A stretch of 64,000 nucleotides of DNA from Pandoraea sp. PE-S2T-3 (GCF_002179965.1 NZ_NGUQ01000007.1:186001-250000), one strand, 5' to 3'; shown: positions 33,158-42,336, counted from the stretch's first letter. The notes: a model not told the origin generated them from the sequence alone. Numbers and translations: made by a program.

Positions 33158-34618
33158 TTAGAACGGATAGTGACGCGGTGTCGTCTGCACCGTCACCCAG
33201 CGCAGATCGGTGAACTCGTGGATACCGGCCTTGCCGCCGAAGCGTCCCCAGCCGCTCGCCTTCACGCCGCCAAACGGCATCTGCGCTTCGTCGTGCACCG
33301 TGGGGCCGTTGATATGGCAAATGCCGGATTCGATGCGGGCGGCAACCTGCATCGCACGCGCAATATCGCGGCTGAACACTGCCGACGAGAGGCCGTAAGC
33401 GTTGTCGTTGGCGCAGGTAATCGCGGCTTCGTCGTCTTGCACACGCACGATGCCCTTGACCGGTCCGAACGATTCTTCGCTGTAGATCTTCATGTCGGGC
33501 GTGACATGATCGAGCAACGTCGCGGGCATCAGGGTCGTCTCGGCGCGACCACCGCAAAGCAGCGTTGCGCCTTTCGCCAGTGCGTCGTCGATCAGCGCGT
33601 TGCAGCGCTCGACGGTGGCCATGTCGATGACCGAGCCGAGTACCACGGGGCCGTTGCGCGGGTCACCCAGCGGCAGCGCGCGCGCCTTGGCCGCCAGCTT
33701 TTCGGTGAAGGCATCGGCGATGGTTTCGGCCACGACGATGCGCTCGGTCGACATGCAGATCTGTCCCGAGTTGGCGAATGCGCCGAAAGCCACGCCATTC
33801 ACGGCGGCCTCGAGATCGGCATCGTCGAGCACCAGACACGGCGCTTTGCCACCCAACTCCAGCACGGCCGGTTTGATGTGTTCGGCACAGCGCGTCGCAA
33901 TGATGCGGCCCACGCGTGTCGAGCCCGTGAAGTTCACGCGGCGCACGGCAGGCTCGGCAATCAGGGCGTCGACAATCGCGCCGGCGTCCTGCGGCGCGTT
34001 CGTCACGAAGTTCACGACACCCGGCGGCAAGCCGGCTTCTTCCAGTGCATCGGCGATCAATCCGTGCGTGGCCGGGCACAACTCGGAACCTTTGAACACG
34101 ACCGTATTGCCGCATGCGAGCGGCAACGCCAGCGCGCGTACGCCAAGAATGACCGGGGCATTCCACGGGGCGATGCCAAGCACCACGCCTGCGGCCTGTC
34201 GCATGCCCATGGCGAGACTGCCGGGTACGTCCGACGGAATCACTTCGCCAGCAATTTGCGTCGTCATCGAAGCCGCTTCGCGCAAGCCCTGCGCTGCCAG
34301 ATGCACGTTGAAGCCGGCCCACAGCCCGGAGGCGCCCGTCTCCGCCGCCATCGCGGCCTGAAACTGTTCGACCTTCGCTTCGAGTCGATCGGCTGCCTTC
34401 ATCAGCAGTGCGCGGCGCTCGCTCGGGCCCGTCTTCGACCATGCCGGGAATGCGGACCACGCGGCACGCACGGCGGCGCGCGCATCGTCGATCGTTGCTG
34501 CCGGGGCACGCGAAGCGACTTCGCCATCGAGCGGGTTACGTCGCTCGAACGTCGCGCCGTTGCTCGCGGCAACGCGCTGGCCGCCGATCAGCATGGTGAG
34601 CGTCTGAGGGGTTTGCAT
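33158..34618 (-). CDS. vdh: Aromatic aldehyde dehydrogenase (vanillin / salicylaldehyde type)
   Basis: 486 residues, NAD(P)-dependent ALDH. Catalytic Cys in FANSGQICMSTERIV, general base Glu in VLELGGKAPCL and cofactor loop FTGSTRVGR. Overall pattern (ETGASGLWAGFNVHLA, HINGPTVHDEAQMPFGGVKASGWGRFGG) resembles vanillin, benzaldehyde and salicylaldehyde dehydrogenases. It would oxidise the aldehyde made by the neighbouring decarboxylase to a benzoate that VanAB could demethylate. AAGGAGACATGC precedes the ATG. Confidence 0.85.
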   Translation of the reverse strand: MQTPQTLTMLIGGQRVAASNGATFERRNPLDGEVASRAPAATIDDARAAVRAAWSAFPAWSKTGPSERRALLMKAADRLEAKVEQFQAAMAAETGASGLWAGFNVHLAAQGLREAASMTTQIAGEVIPSDVPGSLAMGMRQAAGVVLGIAPWNAPVILGVRALALPLACGNTVVFKGSELCPATHGLIADALEEAGLPPGVVNFVTNAPQDAGAIVDALIAEPAVRRVNFTGSTRVGRIIATRCAEHIKPAVLELGGKAPCLVLDDADLEAAVNGVAFGAFANSGQICMSTERIVVAETIADAFTEKLAAKARALPLGDPRNGPVVLGSVIDMATVERCNALIDDALAKGATLLCGGRAETTLMPATLLDHVTPDMKIYSEESFGPVKGIVRVQDDEAAITCANDNAYGLSSAVFSRDIARAMQVAARIESGICHINGPTVHDEAQMPFGGVKASGWGRFGGKAGIHEFTDLRWVTVQTTPRHYPF

Positions 34619-34710
34619 GCATGTCTCCTTGTTTTGCTGAATTCGCAGGACGCAGCGAATGCGTCGTCACAGGTGGGCGTGGGCAGGTGTGTTGCACGAG
34701 ACCGCACACG

Positions 34711-34740
34711 GTATCGGTATCGGCATCGGTATCGGTATAG
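34711..34740. repeat. Hexanucleotide tract between decarboxylase and aldehyde dehydrogenase genes
   Basis: Five units of GTATCG type (GTATCG, GTATCG, GCATCG, GTATCG, GTATAG) in the 140-bp gap upstream of the aldehyde dehydrogenase. The same hexamer family appears near 16.4 kb. Confidence 0.7.
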
Positions 34741-34758
34741 GCCTGCGCGCGCTGTGCA

Positions 34759-36387
34759 TCATGCCACCTCGATCTCGACCAGACGGGTCTCGCCGCTCGC
34801 GATGGCCTGCGACAAGACGTCGCGCAGCGCAAGCGCCTGCGTCACGTGCTCACCGCGCACGCCCATGCCTGCCGCCAAGTGAACGAAATCGAGATCCGGC
34901 AGATCGGTGCCCTGCACCGGGTCTTGCGGACCGAAGCCGAACGACGGCGCGAAGTCCTGCAACGCGGCGTAGCGGCGGTTGTTCAGAATCACAAACGTGA
35001 TCGGCAAGCGCAGTTGCGCGGCACTCCACAGCGCCTGAATCGAGTACATCGCGGAGCCGTCGCCGATCAATCCGATCACGCGGCGGCCCGGGCTGGCCAT
35101 CGCCACGCCGACAGCCGCGGGCATCGAATAGCCGAGGCCGCCACTGTTCATCGTGAAGAACGTGCCGGCCTGCGTGAAGGGCAAGTATTGCTGCATGACC
35201 GAGCGCGCGCTCGGGGCTTCTTCGACGACGATGTCTTGCGCGGCGCGAAGGCTTGCGAGGGTTTGCAGTGCGAAGGCCGTCGACATCGGGGCGTCGCCGT
35301 TCTCCGGCATCGCCACCGGCGGGACGGCGCGCTGCGCGGGCAAGGCCCGCTGCCGAGGGGCCGCGCGCGTCAGCAGTGCCTCGACGCCAAGGCGCACATT
35401 GCCGACCACGGAGGCGCCTACCGGCGTCCACGCGGCTACGCCCGGGTCTTCGATCAGTTGGAACAGCGCAGCACCGGCCGGCACATGCGGGCCAGCGCCT
35501 TCCACGTGATACGTGAAGGCTGGTGCGCCGATGACCAGAATCAGATCGTGACCGCCCAGCAGGCCAACGATCTTCTCGCGCATCGGCGGCAGGAAGCCTG
35601 CAAATAGTCGATGGTCTTCCGGGAAGGCGCAGCGTGCGCACATCGGCGCGGTGAATACGCGCGCGTTATGACGTTCGGCCAGCGCGACCACGGCATCGAA
35701 AGCCCCTGCACGATCAATCGACGAACCGACGACAAAGACCGGACGCTCGCTCGCATCGAGCGCCGCCCCGAGTTGATCGAGTGCGGCGGCATCCGGCTGC
35801 ACCCGCGTGCTCACCTGACGCGGCGGCACGGGTTCGGCCGCACGGTCCCAGTCGTCGACCGGAATCGACACGAAGACGGGGCCCTTCGGCTCCTGCATTG
35901 CGACGTGATAGGCACGTGCCAGCGCGAGTGGCACGTCTTCGGCGCGCGCCGGTTCAAGGCTGAGCTTGACGTACGGCTGCGGCAATTCGGTGGCCCGCAC
36001 CGAGGCGAGAAACGGATCGAACGGCAGGATCGAGCGCGCCTGTTGTCCGGCGGTGACGATGAGCGGCGTCTGGTTCTTGAACGCCGTGAAGATGTTGCCC
36101 ATCGCGTTGCCTACGCCGGCCGCCGAATGCAGATTGATGAACGCCGCGTTACCGGTCGCTTGCGCGTAGCCGTCGGCCATGCCGACGACGACGGCTTCTT
36201 GCAGCCCCAACACGTATTCGAAGTCGGCCGGGAAATCACGGAACAATGGCAGTTCCGTGGAGCCGGGGTTGGCAAAGACTTTGGTCATGCCGTGGCGTCG
36301 CATCAGATCGATGACGACCTCGCGCACGGTGAGTTGGGTCGTGGTGCCGGCGGCTTCGCCAGCACGCAGTTCTCGGCTGTCGTTCAT
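34759..36387 (-). CDS. mdlC: Benzoylformate decarboxylase (ThDP enzyme)
   Basis: 542 residues. Active-site residues known from Pseudomonas putida MdlC are in place: Ser in FANPGSTELPLF, Glu in GLQEAVVVGMADGYAQ, His in INLHSAAGVGNAMG, and the His in APAFTYHVEG. The ThDP/Mg motif is GDGSAMYSIQALWSAAQLRLPITFVILNN. It decarboxylates benzoylformate or ring-substituted aryl-glyoxylates to aldehydes. The 203 codons open upstream are not part of the gene. The ribosome site of ATG 36387 is weak. Divergent from a LysR gene. Confidence 0.88.
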   Translation of the reverse strand: MNDSRELRAGEAAGTTTQLTVREVVIDLMRRHGMTKVFANPGSTELPLFRDFPADFEYVLGLQEAVVVGMADGYAQATGNAAFINLHSAAGVGNAMGNIFTAFKNQTPLIVTAGQQARSILPFDPFLASVRATELPQPYVKLSLEPARAEDVPLALARAYHVAMQEPKGPVFVSIPVDDWDRAAEPVPPRQVSTRVQPDAAALDQLGAALDASERPVFVVGSSIDRAGAFDAVVALAERHNARVFTAPMCARCAFPEDHRLFAGFLPPMREKIVGLLGGHDLILVIGAPAFTYHVEGAGPHVPAGAALFQLIEDPGVAAWTPVGASVVGNVRLGVEALLTRAAPRQRALPAQRAVPPVAMPENGDAPMSTAFALQTLASLRAAQDIVVEEAPSARSVMQQYLPFTQAGTFFTMNSGGLGYSMPAAVGVAMASPGRRVIGLIGDGSAMYSIQALWSAAQLRLPITFVILNNRRYAALQDFAPSFGFGPQDPVQGTDLPDLDFVHLAAGMGVRGEHVTQALALRDVLSQAIASGETRLVEIEVA

Positions 36388-36514
36388 AACTTGCACTTGT
36401 CTCGTTGATCTTGTTGGTCCCGGCCGTCTTCGCAATCCGGGCGATGGCGATGCGTCGGGTGATGCGAGCGAGTATAGGCAGCCGATATATGCACTGGAAT
36501 TGCTTTTATGTGCC

Positions 36515-36541
36515 AAAGTCATTACGCTTTTGCATGACTTT
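36515..36541. promoter_or_regulatory. LysR operator between mdlC and its regulator
   Basis: Inverted repeat AAAGTCAT (36515-36522) and ATGACTTT (36534-36541) with an 11-base spacer, giving an exact T-N11-A LysR box. It is 128 bp upstream of mdlC and 33 bp upstream of the LysR start. A separate TGACGTCA palindrome follows at 36546-36553 and may be a second contact site. Confidence 0.7.
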
Positions 36542-36573
36542 TCCGTGACGTCATTTCCTGAGATTGCCTGCCC

Positions 36574-37479
36574 ATGAGCCTCAACCTTCAACAGTTGCGT
36601 GCGTTTACGACTATCGTCGCCACCGGCAGTCTCGGGCGCGCGGCGACGGAGCTGCATCTCACGCAGCCGGCGCTGAGCCGCACCATCAAGCGACTGGAGA
36701 CCGATCTGGGCGCGGCGGTATTCGAGCGCCACAGCAAGGGGATGGAGCTCACGGCTGTCGGGCAAGCGTTGCTGCCGCACGCGATGCTGCTCGCCCGCGA
36801 AGCCGAGTTGGCGCGTGAAGAAATCGATGCACTGCGAGGGCTTTCCAAGGGCACGATCAAGGTCGGCGCCGTGGGCGCCATTGCCAGTCACGTGTTGCCG
36901 CTCGCGATCGACCGTGTGCTGACGCGCTGGCCGAATCTGCGGGTAGAAATCATCGAAGGGGTGTGGGACAGACTGGCGCAGGGGCTGATGCGTCACGAGA
37001 TCGATCTCGCGCTATCGACGGTGGCCCCAGACACCGACGATATTGTGGCGATTGGCGACTGTCATTGGCAGGACGACAGCTTTGTCGTCGCCGCTTGCGA
37101 TCATCCGCTGCGCAAACAGAAACGAATCGCGCTCGCCGATACGCTGGGCGAGCGCTGGGCCATTCCACCGCGTGGCACCGCGCCGTACGCGCATATGGAG
37201 GGCGTGTTTGCGGCGCACGGGCTGGGGCTGCCGAACATTGTCGTGGAAACGCGTTCGGTGCCGGTACTCAAGAGCATGGTGGCGCGCTGCGGCTTTCTGA
37301 CGTGGATGCCGGAGCCGATGTACGACGTGGAGGCGAAAGCGCGCGTGATGGACACGCTACCGATTCCAACCGTGCGCGCGACCCGCACGCTGACGGCGTT
37401 TCGCCGCCGGCAGGGCATCCTGCCCAGCCCTGCGGTGAAGTTGCTCGATGAGTTGCGGCGGCTGACGGCCGCCGCGTGA
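36574..37479 (+). CDS. LysR-type regulator of the mdlC-vdh-transporter unit
   Basis: 301 residues. Helix-turn-helix at residues 3-62 (LQQLRAFTTIVATGSLGRAATELHLTQPALSRTIKRLETDLGA), effector domain from 92 (GTIKVGAVGAIASHVLPLAIDRVL). Divergent placement and the palindromic box between the genes indicate control of mdlC and itself. Inducer is presumably an aryl-glyoxylate or aldehyde, which is an inference from context only. Confidence 0.9.
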   Translation: MSLNLQQLRAFTTIVATGSLGRAATELHLTQPALSRTIKRLETDLGAAVFERHSKGMELTAVGQALLPHAMLLAREAELAREEIDALRGLSKGTIKVGAVGAIASHVLPLAIDRVLTRWPNLRVEIIEGVWDRLAQGLMRHEIDLALSTVAPDTDDIVAIGDCHWQDDSFVVAACDHPLRKQKRIALADTLGERWAIPPRGTAPYAHMEGVFAAHGLGLPNIVVETRSVPVLKSMVARCGFLTWMPEPMYDVEAKARVMDTLPIPTVRATRTLTAFRRRQGILPSPAVKLLDELRRLTAAA

Positions 37480-37488
37480 ACGAAGCGA

Positions 37489-38477
37489 TCACCGTTGCAG
37501 CAGTCTGAGCAGCAACGGGATTGGCCGATATTTGAAGACGGTGCCCACGAAGCGCTGCCAGCGGCTCGGTTTGGCGGCCTCCCGGCAACGGCGCAAATGC
37601 GTGTTGAGCGTTGACGCATCGTTCGCCAGAAAGTCCGCCGCTTCTAACGGGCCGGTCACCGGGTGGCCGAAAGAGTCGTCGCGCGTAATGCGATCCAGCA
37701 TATCGGTGGCGTCTTGCATCCCGTTGGCATGCGCATGGAATTGCAATGCCTTGAAGTAGTCGGTGAACCCCCGATAAGGATCGCGCGCGTCAGGTTTCCC
37801 AGCGAGTATCTGTCTGACTGCGGCCCTGCCAGCGGCCTCGACCCTTGCGACCGGCTTACGCTGTATCGTGCCGATGTCGCGGCCGTGGAGGCTTAGCGTT
37901 TCGAAGCCGATGTCGTAGAGAATCGCGCGGGCAGAGCCTGGCAGGTATTTCGTATCGTCGATCAGCAACGACGGAATCTTGTGCGTAATCGCCATGCCGT
38001 TGACCGACACGTATCCGTCGATTTTCAAGCACTGGATTCGTTTCCAGAGTTCGCCTCTCAGCGTGGCGTTGTCTTGAAAATAACCGCTCGGACAGCCGCG
38101 CTTCGGTCTGAGTAGCGTCAGCAGCTCCCCGAACAAGGCGCTTTCGGCATTCGCACGCAAGAATCGTGTGTGATCCTGCGGTGCGATTTCCTGCGCGGCG
38201 TATCGACTGTCGCGCGTAAATCCCCCCTGCGTCGGATAACGCGTGATACATCCATCTTTACGAATTTCGCGCGCACGGCGTGAGTGCGCGATACGCGACG
38301 CTGGCGGGCCATCGGCCCCGTTGCCCTCGCGGTTCGACACGGCGTCGAAGTGGCGATTGAACGCACTCGCGCGTGAGGTGGCGATGTCGGGCGGCGGATG
38401 GGGACCAGCGCCAGACCGCTCACATTCAGGCGTCCGTGCGTTGGGGCTGACGAAAGATTAGGCTGCATTGCGGGCAT
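37489..38477 (-). pseudogene. Frameshifted member of a tandem unknown gene family (copy 1)
   Basis: Reads as a 329-residue protein if one base is added in a run of four C (minus strand) at 38400-38403. The 5' part starts at ATG 38477 (MPAMQPNLSSAPTHGRL) behind the strong site CAGGAGGATCGAT. After the C-run the other frame carries DIATSRASAFNRHFDA and continues to the stop. Copy 2 next door aligns across the break. The unbroken 3' frame alone (from a GTG at 38340) gives 283 residues. Shared blocks include IAPQDHTRFLRANAES and LQFHAHANGMQDATDMLDRI. No known domain; no signal peptide. Could be a true frameshift, a slippage switch or a sequencing error. Confidence 0.65.
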
Positions 38478-38574
38478 ATCGATCCTCCTGAGAAATATCG
38501 GGGGGATGATGTCGTCTCGCCCCGCCGGGGGCTGTTGTGGCCCGACGTTCGAATGACGTAACTGCACGCCCGGC

Positions 38575-39597
38575 TTACGATCGGGAAAACCGCCACGCCT
38601 TCATCACGGGCCGCACGTACTTCGCGAGGAATTTCTCCCACGCGCTCGGTTCGGCGGCACGTTCGCACTGTCGTAGGTGTGCATCGAGCAGCGACGCCTC
38701 GTCCGCGAGAAAGTTGGCGGCGTCGGAAGGCCCCGTCACCGGCGACCCGAAGGAATCGTCGCGCGTGATGCGATCGAGCATGTCGGCGGCGTCGTGCATG
38801 CCGTTGGCATGGGCATGGAACTGCAACGGTTTGAAATAGGCGGTAAAGCCGTGATAGGGGTCCCGCGGGTTGGTCGGGTGCATCAGTATCTCTCGCACCG
38901 CCGCCCTGCCCGCCCCCTCAATGCGCAACGCCGGAAAAGCGTCCATTGCCAGGAGCGACTCGCCCTGACGCCTTAGCGCTTCGAAACCGATGTCGTAAAA
39001 GACGGCGGCGATCGTGCCCGGGAAGTACGCCGGACCGTCAACCAACAGCGATGGAATTTTGTGCTTCGTCGCCATGCGGTTCAAGGTTGTGTAGGCGAAG
39101 ATACCGAGGCAATACATGCGATGCACGAGTTCATCTCTGAGTTCGACGCTCCAGACATAGCGTCGATTGGGGCATCGATCCACCGGCCGGAGCATTTCCA
39201 GCAGTTCTCCGAACACGGCGCTCTCGGCGTTTGCACGTAGAAATAGTGTGTGGTTCTGCGGCGCAATCTGTTGTGGCCCGAACAGGCTCTGGCGCGTGAA
39301 ACCGCCCGCTGCCGGGTAACGGGTGTCGCAGGGCGTGGGGAACGACGAGCGAGCGTGGCGCGTGTGGCGCGTGTAGCCCGGTGACGACGCCGCAGATGTG
39401 CCACTCGAAGCGTAGTTTGCGCGGTTTGCAGCGACGCCGAAATGAGCCGCGAACACAGCCGCACGGGAGGTGGCCGCTTCGGCTTGCGCCGGTGGCGCGA
39501 GCGCGGAACCACTCGCGTTCTGCACCCCGGGGGACAGGGCAAGTGGCGATACTTGTGGCGACACATGTGGCGACAAATACGGTTGAATTGCAGGCAT
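38575..39597 (-). CDS. Unknown protein, intact tandem paralogue (copy 2)
   Basis: 340 residues, family not recognised. The first 110 residues are Ser/Pro/Ala-rich and disordered-looking (MPAIQPYLSPHVSPQVSPLA). From about residue 115 a conserved domain begins, with GFTRQS, IAPQNHTLFLRANAESAVFGELL, HKIPSLLVDG and LQFHAHANGMHDAADMLDRI, strongly matching copy 1. GGAGGATGGTC precedes ATG 39597, nearly the same leader as copy 1. No membrane span, signal peptide or catalytic motif seen. The disordered N-terminus plus folded C-terminal domain resembles secreted effectors, but no secretion gene is nearby, so this is speculation. Confidence 0.75.
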   Translation of the reverse strand: MPAIQPYLSPHVSPQVSPLALSPGVQNASGSALAPPAQAEAATSRAAVFAAHFGVAANRANYASSGTSAASSPGYTRHTRHARSSFPTPCDTRYPAAGGFTRQSLFGPQQIAPQNHTLFLRANAESAVFGELLEMLRPVDRCPNRRYVWSVELRDELVHRMYCLGIFAYTTLNRMATKHKIPSLLVDGPAYFPGTIAAVFYDIGFEALRRQGESLLAMDAFPALRIEGAGRAAVREILMHPTNPRDPYHGFTAYFKPLQFHAHANGMHDAADMLDRITRDDSFGSPVTGPSDAANFLADEASLLDAHLRQCERAAEPSAWEKFLAKYVRPVMKAWRFSRS

Positions 39598-39678
39598 GAC
39601 CATCCTCCGAAAAGTATCGGGGATGATGTTGCCGCGACGAACGCCCAGCTATTGCCGCCGGACGTCCGGGTGTCGCAA

Positions 39679-40371
39679 TTACCGCATCACGATGCTCGCG
39701 CGATGGTACGGCGTGCCGCCATACTCGGCCGGGCCATGGATGGTTTCGACGCGCTCGATGCGCCACGGCACCGGTTGTGCGAAGCGTGGTCCTGCGTATG
39801 CGAACGTGTGAAACTCGCCGTTCTCGCCGCACGCATCGACGTTGTCCGGCAAGTCGGCCAGTAACGCGTCGTCGTACTCGCGACCGACGAATTCCGGCCC
39901 GAGATAGCGACCGTCGACGCACACGATGACGGCGCGATACCCCAGCGAGATAAACTCATTGGCCAGCACCAGACGCTCGCGCTGCCACAACGGCAACACC
40001 GCCGTCATGCCCGCCGCCGCGCACACCTTTTCTTCCCAATCGCGGTGCGGTTGCAGATCGATATCGCCGAAGAGCCCGTGCGTGATGCCCTCGGCGCGCA
40101 TCGCCTGCAAGCGGGCGATGAATGCCGCTTCGTAGCCGCTCCAGCCCGCTTGGCCGATGTCGAGCGCAATGCCCAGCGCATCCGCCTGCGCCTGCATCAA
40201 CTCACGAGGCAACCCATGCGAGCGCGAACTGTCACCCGTCTCGTCGAACATCGCCAGCAGACGGCGCACGTCGAAATGCGGCGCGCCGCTCGGGTCGCAA
40301 GACAGGGCGTGATGCAGGGCAAGGCAGGAGTCCTTGCCGCCGCTCCATGAAAAGAAGGCAGGCGTGGGCAT
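39679..40371 (-). CDS. Dph6-like ATP-pyrophosphatase domain protein
   Basis: 230 residues. PP-loop FFSWSGGKDSCLALHHAL at the N-terminus and GEFHTFAYAGPRF at the C-terminus define the diphthine-ammonia-ligase-like (ATP_bind_4) family. Bacteria have no diphthamide, so the natural amidation substrate is unknown. ATG 40371 was chosen because the motif begins seven residues later. It is downstream of argB on the same strand, separated by about 116 bp. Confidence 0.85.
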   Translation of the reverse strand: MPTPAFFSWSGGKDSCLALHHALSCDPSGAPHFDVRRLLAMFDETGDSSRSHGLPRELMQAQADALGIALDIGQAGWSGYEAAFIARLQAMRAEGITHGLFGDIDLQPHRDWEEKVCAAAGMTAVLPLWQRERLVLANEFISLGYRAVIVCVDGRYLGPEFVGREYDDALLADLPDNVDACGENGEFHTFAYAGPRFAQPVPWRIERVETIHGPAEYGGTPYHRASIVMR

Positions 40372-40487
40372 GGTGTCGGGGCGAGATCGAACGCGTTTGA
40401 TGGGGACCAATGCAAAGCGGACCCCGCAGGGTCCGCCAGTGAAGCTTAGTACGTCACGTTCAGTGCAGCGTACTTAGTGCGTCGTAC

Positions 40488-41393
40488 TTAGTGCGAACGG
40501 ATCATCGTGCCGAACGGTTGTTCGGTCAGAATCTCGAGCAGCACCGAGTGTTCGATACGGCCGTCGACGATGTGCACCGACTTCACACCGCTCTTGGCCG
40601 CGTCGAGTGCCGACGAAATCTTCGGCAGCATGCCACCGGAGATCGTGCCGTCGGCAAACAGTTCGTCGATTTCGCGTGCCGACAGATCGGTAAGCAGGTT
40701 GCCTTCGCGGTCCATCACGCCCGGGATGTTGGTCATCATCACCAGCTTCTCGGCGCCCAGCACCGTGGCGAGCTTGCCCGCCACGAGGTCGGCGTTGATG
40801 TTGTACGCCTGACCGTCTTCGCCCACACCGATCGGGGAGATCACCGGGATGAAAGCGTCGTCTTGCAACGCGCGCACTACGGCCGGGTTGATCGAGTCGA
40901 CTTCGCCGACGTAACCGATGTCGATGAACTGGCCCGCGTTCTCGCGATCCGGCATCAGCATCTTGCGGGCGTTGATCAGACCGCCATCCTTGCCGGTGAG
41001 GCCGACCGCCTGACCGCCGTATTGGTTGATCAGCATCACGATGTCCTGCTGGACTTCGCCGCCGAGCACCCATTCGACCACTTCCATGGTCTCTTCATCC
41101 GTGACGCGCATGCCTTGGATGAACGTGCCCTGCTTGCCAATCTTCTTGAGTGCCTGATCGATTTGCGGGCCGCCGCCGTGCACCACGACCGGGTTGATGC
41201 CCACGAGCTTGAGCAAAATGACGTCGCGCGCGAAGCCCTGCTTCAGGCGCTCCTCGGTCATCGCGTTGCCGCCGTATTTGATCACCACGGTCTTACCGTG
41301 ATATTTGCGGATGTACGGCATCGCCTCGGCCAGAATCTCGGCTTTGAGAGCGGGTGCGATGTCGTCGATGGAATTCGGTTGCAGATCGGACAT
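40488..41393 (-). CDS. argB: N-acetylglutamate kinase
   Basis: 301 residues. [12 protein letters not shown] (phosphate-binding Lys-Gly-Gly) is at residues 34-45, [13 protein letters not shown] at 68-80, and [29 protein letters not shown] near the C-terminus. It phosphorylates N-acetylglutamate in arginine synthesis. The N-terminal helix preceding the kinase fold is of the type seen in arginine-sensitive, hexameric ArgB. Start MSDLQPNS; 50 upstream in-frame codons are not family sequence. Confidence 0.96.
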   Translation of the reverse strand: MSDLQPNSIDDIAPALKAEILAEAMPYIRKYHGKTVVIKYGGNAMTEERLKQGFARDVILLKLVGINPVVVHGGGPQIDQALKKIGKQGTFIQGMRVTDEETMEVVEWVLGGEVQQDIVMLINQYGGQAVGLTGKDGGLINARKMLMPDRENAGQFIDIGYVGEVDSINPAVVRALQDDAFIPVISPIGVGEDGQAYNINADLVAGKLATVLGAEKLVMMTNIPGVMDREGNLLTDLSAREIDELFADGTISGGMLPKISSALDAAKSGVKSVHIVDGRIEHSVLLEILTEQPFGTMIRSH

Positions 41394-41829
41394 GGCGGGA
41401 ACGTTTTCGCAGGTGGACCAGAAACACGGCGAATTGTACAGCCAAGAAGCCCGTGCGTGCTGGGCTTTGCCGGGTTTTGGAAGCACTTCCGTCTTGCCTG
41501 CGCGCGCCCGTGCCGCTACCCTTCCGGACCTGTCGGATGGCACCCGCGAAATCGGCCGATTTCGCCCCGTGACCGGGCTACGATGTCACCCGCGTATCAC
41601 CCCTTTCACTCGATGGCGGACGCCCGCTAGTGGCCGATTTTTCCGCAACGTCTTCCAAACCCCGTCTCATGGGCCGTTTACCGGTCTTCGTCGCGGGGGC
41701 TGTGGCCAACTGATGACAGCGCCAAGGCTGTTGCAGTTGTGCAACTTGGCAGGCGTCGACGGCGCTACGATAGGTAGTCCGGCGCCGGGCGCTTCTCACC
41801 GGCTGGAAATCACTGACTCAGGATCAAGT
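41394..41829. other. Gene-free divergent region between argB and the CWC gene
   Basis: 436 bp without a supported gene. It should contain the promoters of argB (minus) and the CWC gene (plus). A TACGAT at 41766-41771 is a possible -10 for the latter. A small inverted repeat TTGCA / TGCAA lies at 41731-41744. Nothing else is clear. Confidence 0.45.
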
Positions 41830-42165
41830 ATGGAAGGTGAAGGAAAGACGTCACTGGCCACCGAAGGCAGCCGTTGCCCGCAATGCGGCAGCGTCGTGTC
41901 GTGCGGCGCGCAGTCGACCGTGGCGGACACTGCGGTTGCAGCGAGCGCGGATGCCAGTGCCAACGCAGCGACCGTAACCTGCTGGTGTCTCGACTGGCCG
42001 CATCTGCCGGCCTCGGCACGGCTCGGGGTCGGCGCGTGCCTATGCCCCGCGTGTCTTCGTGCGGCGCTGGTGGCCGCCGGGGTCAGTCTTACCGGCACCC
42101 CGGCCGACCTTACCGACAGCCTCATCGGCGCTATCGGCCCCAAGGCCCCCACCGACGAGACCTGA
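41830..42165 (+). CDS. Cysteine-rich CWC family protein
   Basis: 111 residues. The Cys pattern CPQCGSVVSCG ... TCWCLDWP ... ACLCPACLRAAL is the CWC family signature and probably binds a metal such as zinc or iron. Function unknown. ATG 41830 has AGGATCAAGT upstream. An Ala-rich insert of about 20 residues (TVADTAVAASADASANAAT) separates the first Cys group from CWC, longer than usual. Confidence 0.8.
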   Translation: MEGEGKTSLATEGSRCPQCGSVVSCGAQSTVADTAVAASADASANAATVTCWCLDWPHLPASARLGVGACLCPACLRAALVAAGVSLTGTPADLTDSLIGAIGPKAPTDET

Positions 42166-42324
42166 ACCGGGCTTGCGCCCGGGGGCTGCCGGCGCAGGCG
42201 GCTTGCCGCGTAGCGCGGCAACACCAAAGCTGTCACCCGCGCCACTGCCGACACCCACCCCGCGCACGCCGCCCGTTCCGCGAAACATCAGCTTCTGGCG
42301 GGTACCGAGCGACTTGTTGGCCAT
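42040..42324 (-). CDS. Possible small Gly/Lys/Arg-rich protein
   Basis: 94 codons beginning 12 bp after the PCu(A)C stop codon with AAGGCAGCGGCC before the ATG. The product (MANKSLGTRQKLMFRGTGGVRGVG...) is basic, Gly-rich and has no recognised domain. It overlaps the CWC gene by 126 bp on the other strand, so it may be a chance reading frame. Confidence 0.25.
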   Translation of the reverse strand: MANKSLGTRQKLMFRGTGGVRGVGVGSGAGDSFGVAALRGKPPAPAAPGRKPGSGLVGGGLGADSADEAVGKVGRGAGKTDPGGHQRRTKTRGA

Positions 42325-42336
42325 GGCCGCGCTGCC

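Noticed and set aside
34759-36996. 745-codon version of the benzoylformate decarboxylase
   Set aside because: The first 203 codons overlap the divergent LysR gene and its operator and contain no family sequence.
41731-41744. TTGCA-GTTG-TGCAA as a third Zur box near the CWC gene
   Set aside because: The half-site order is opposite to TGCAAC...GTTGCA in the two boxes near zinc genes, and no zinc gene is next to it.
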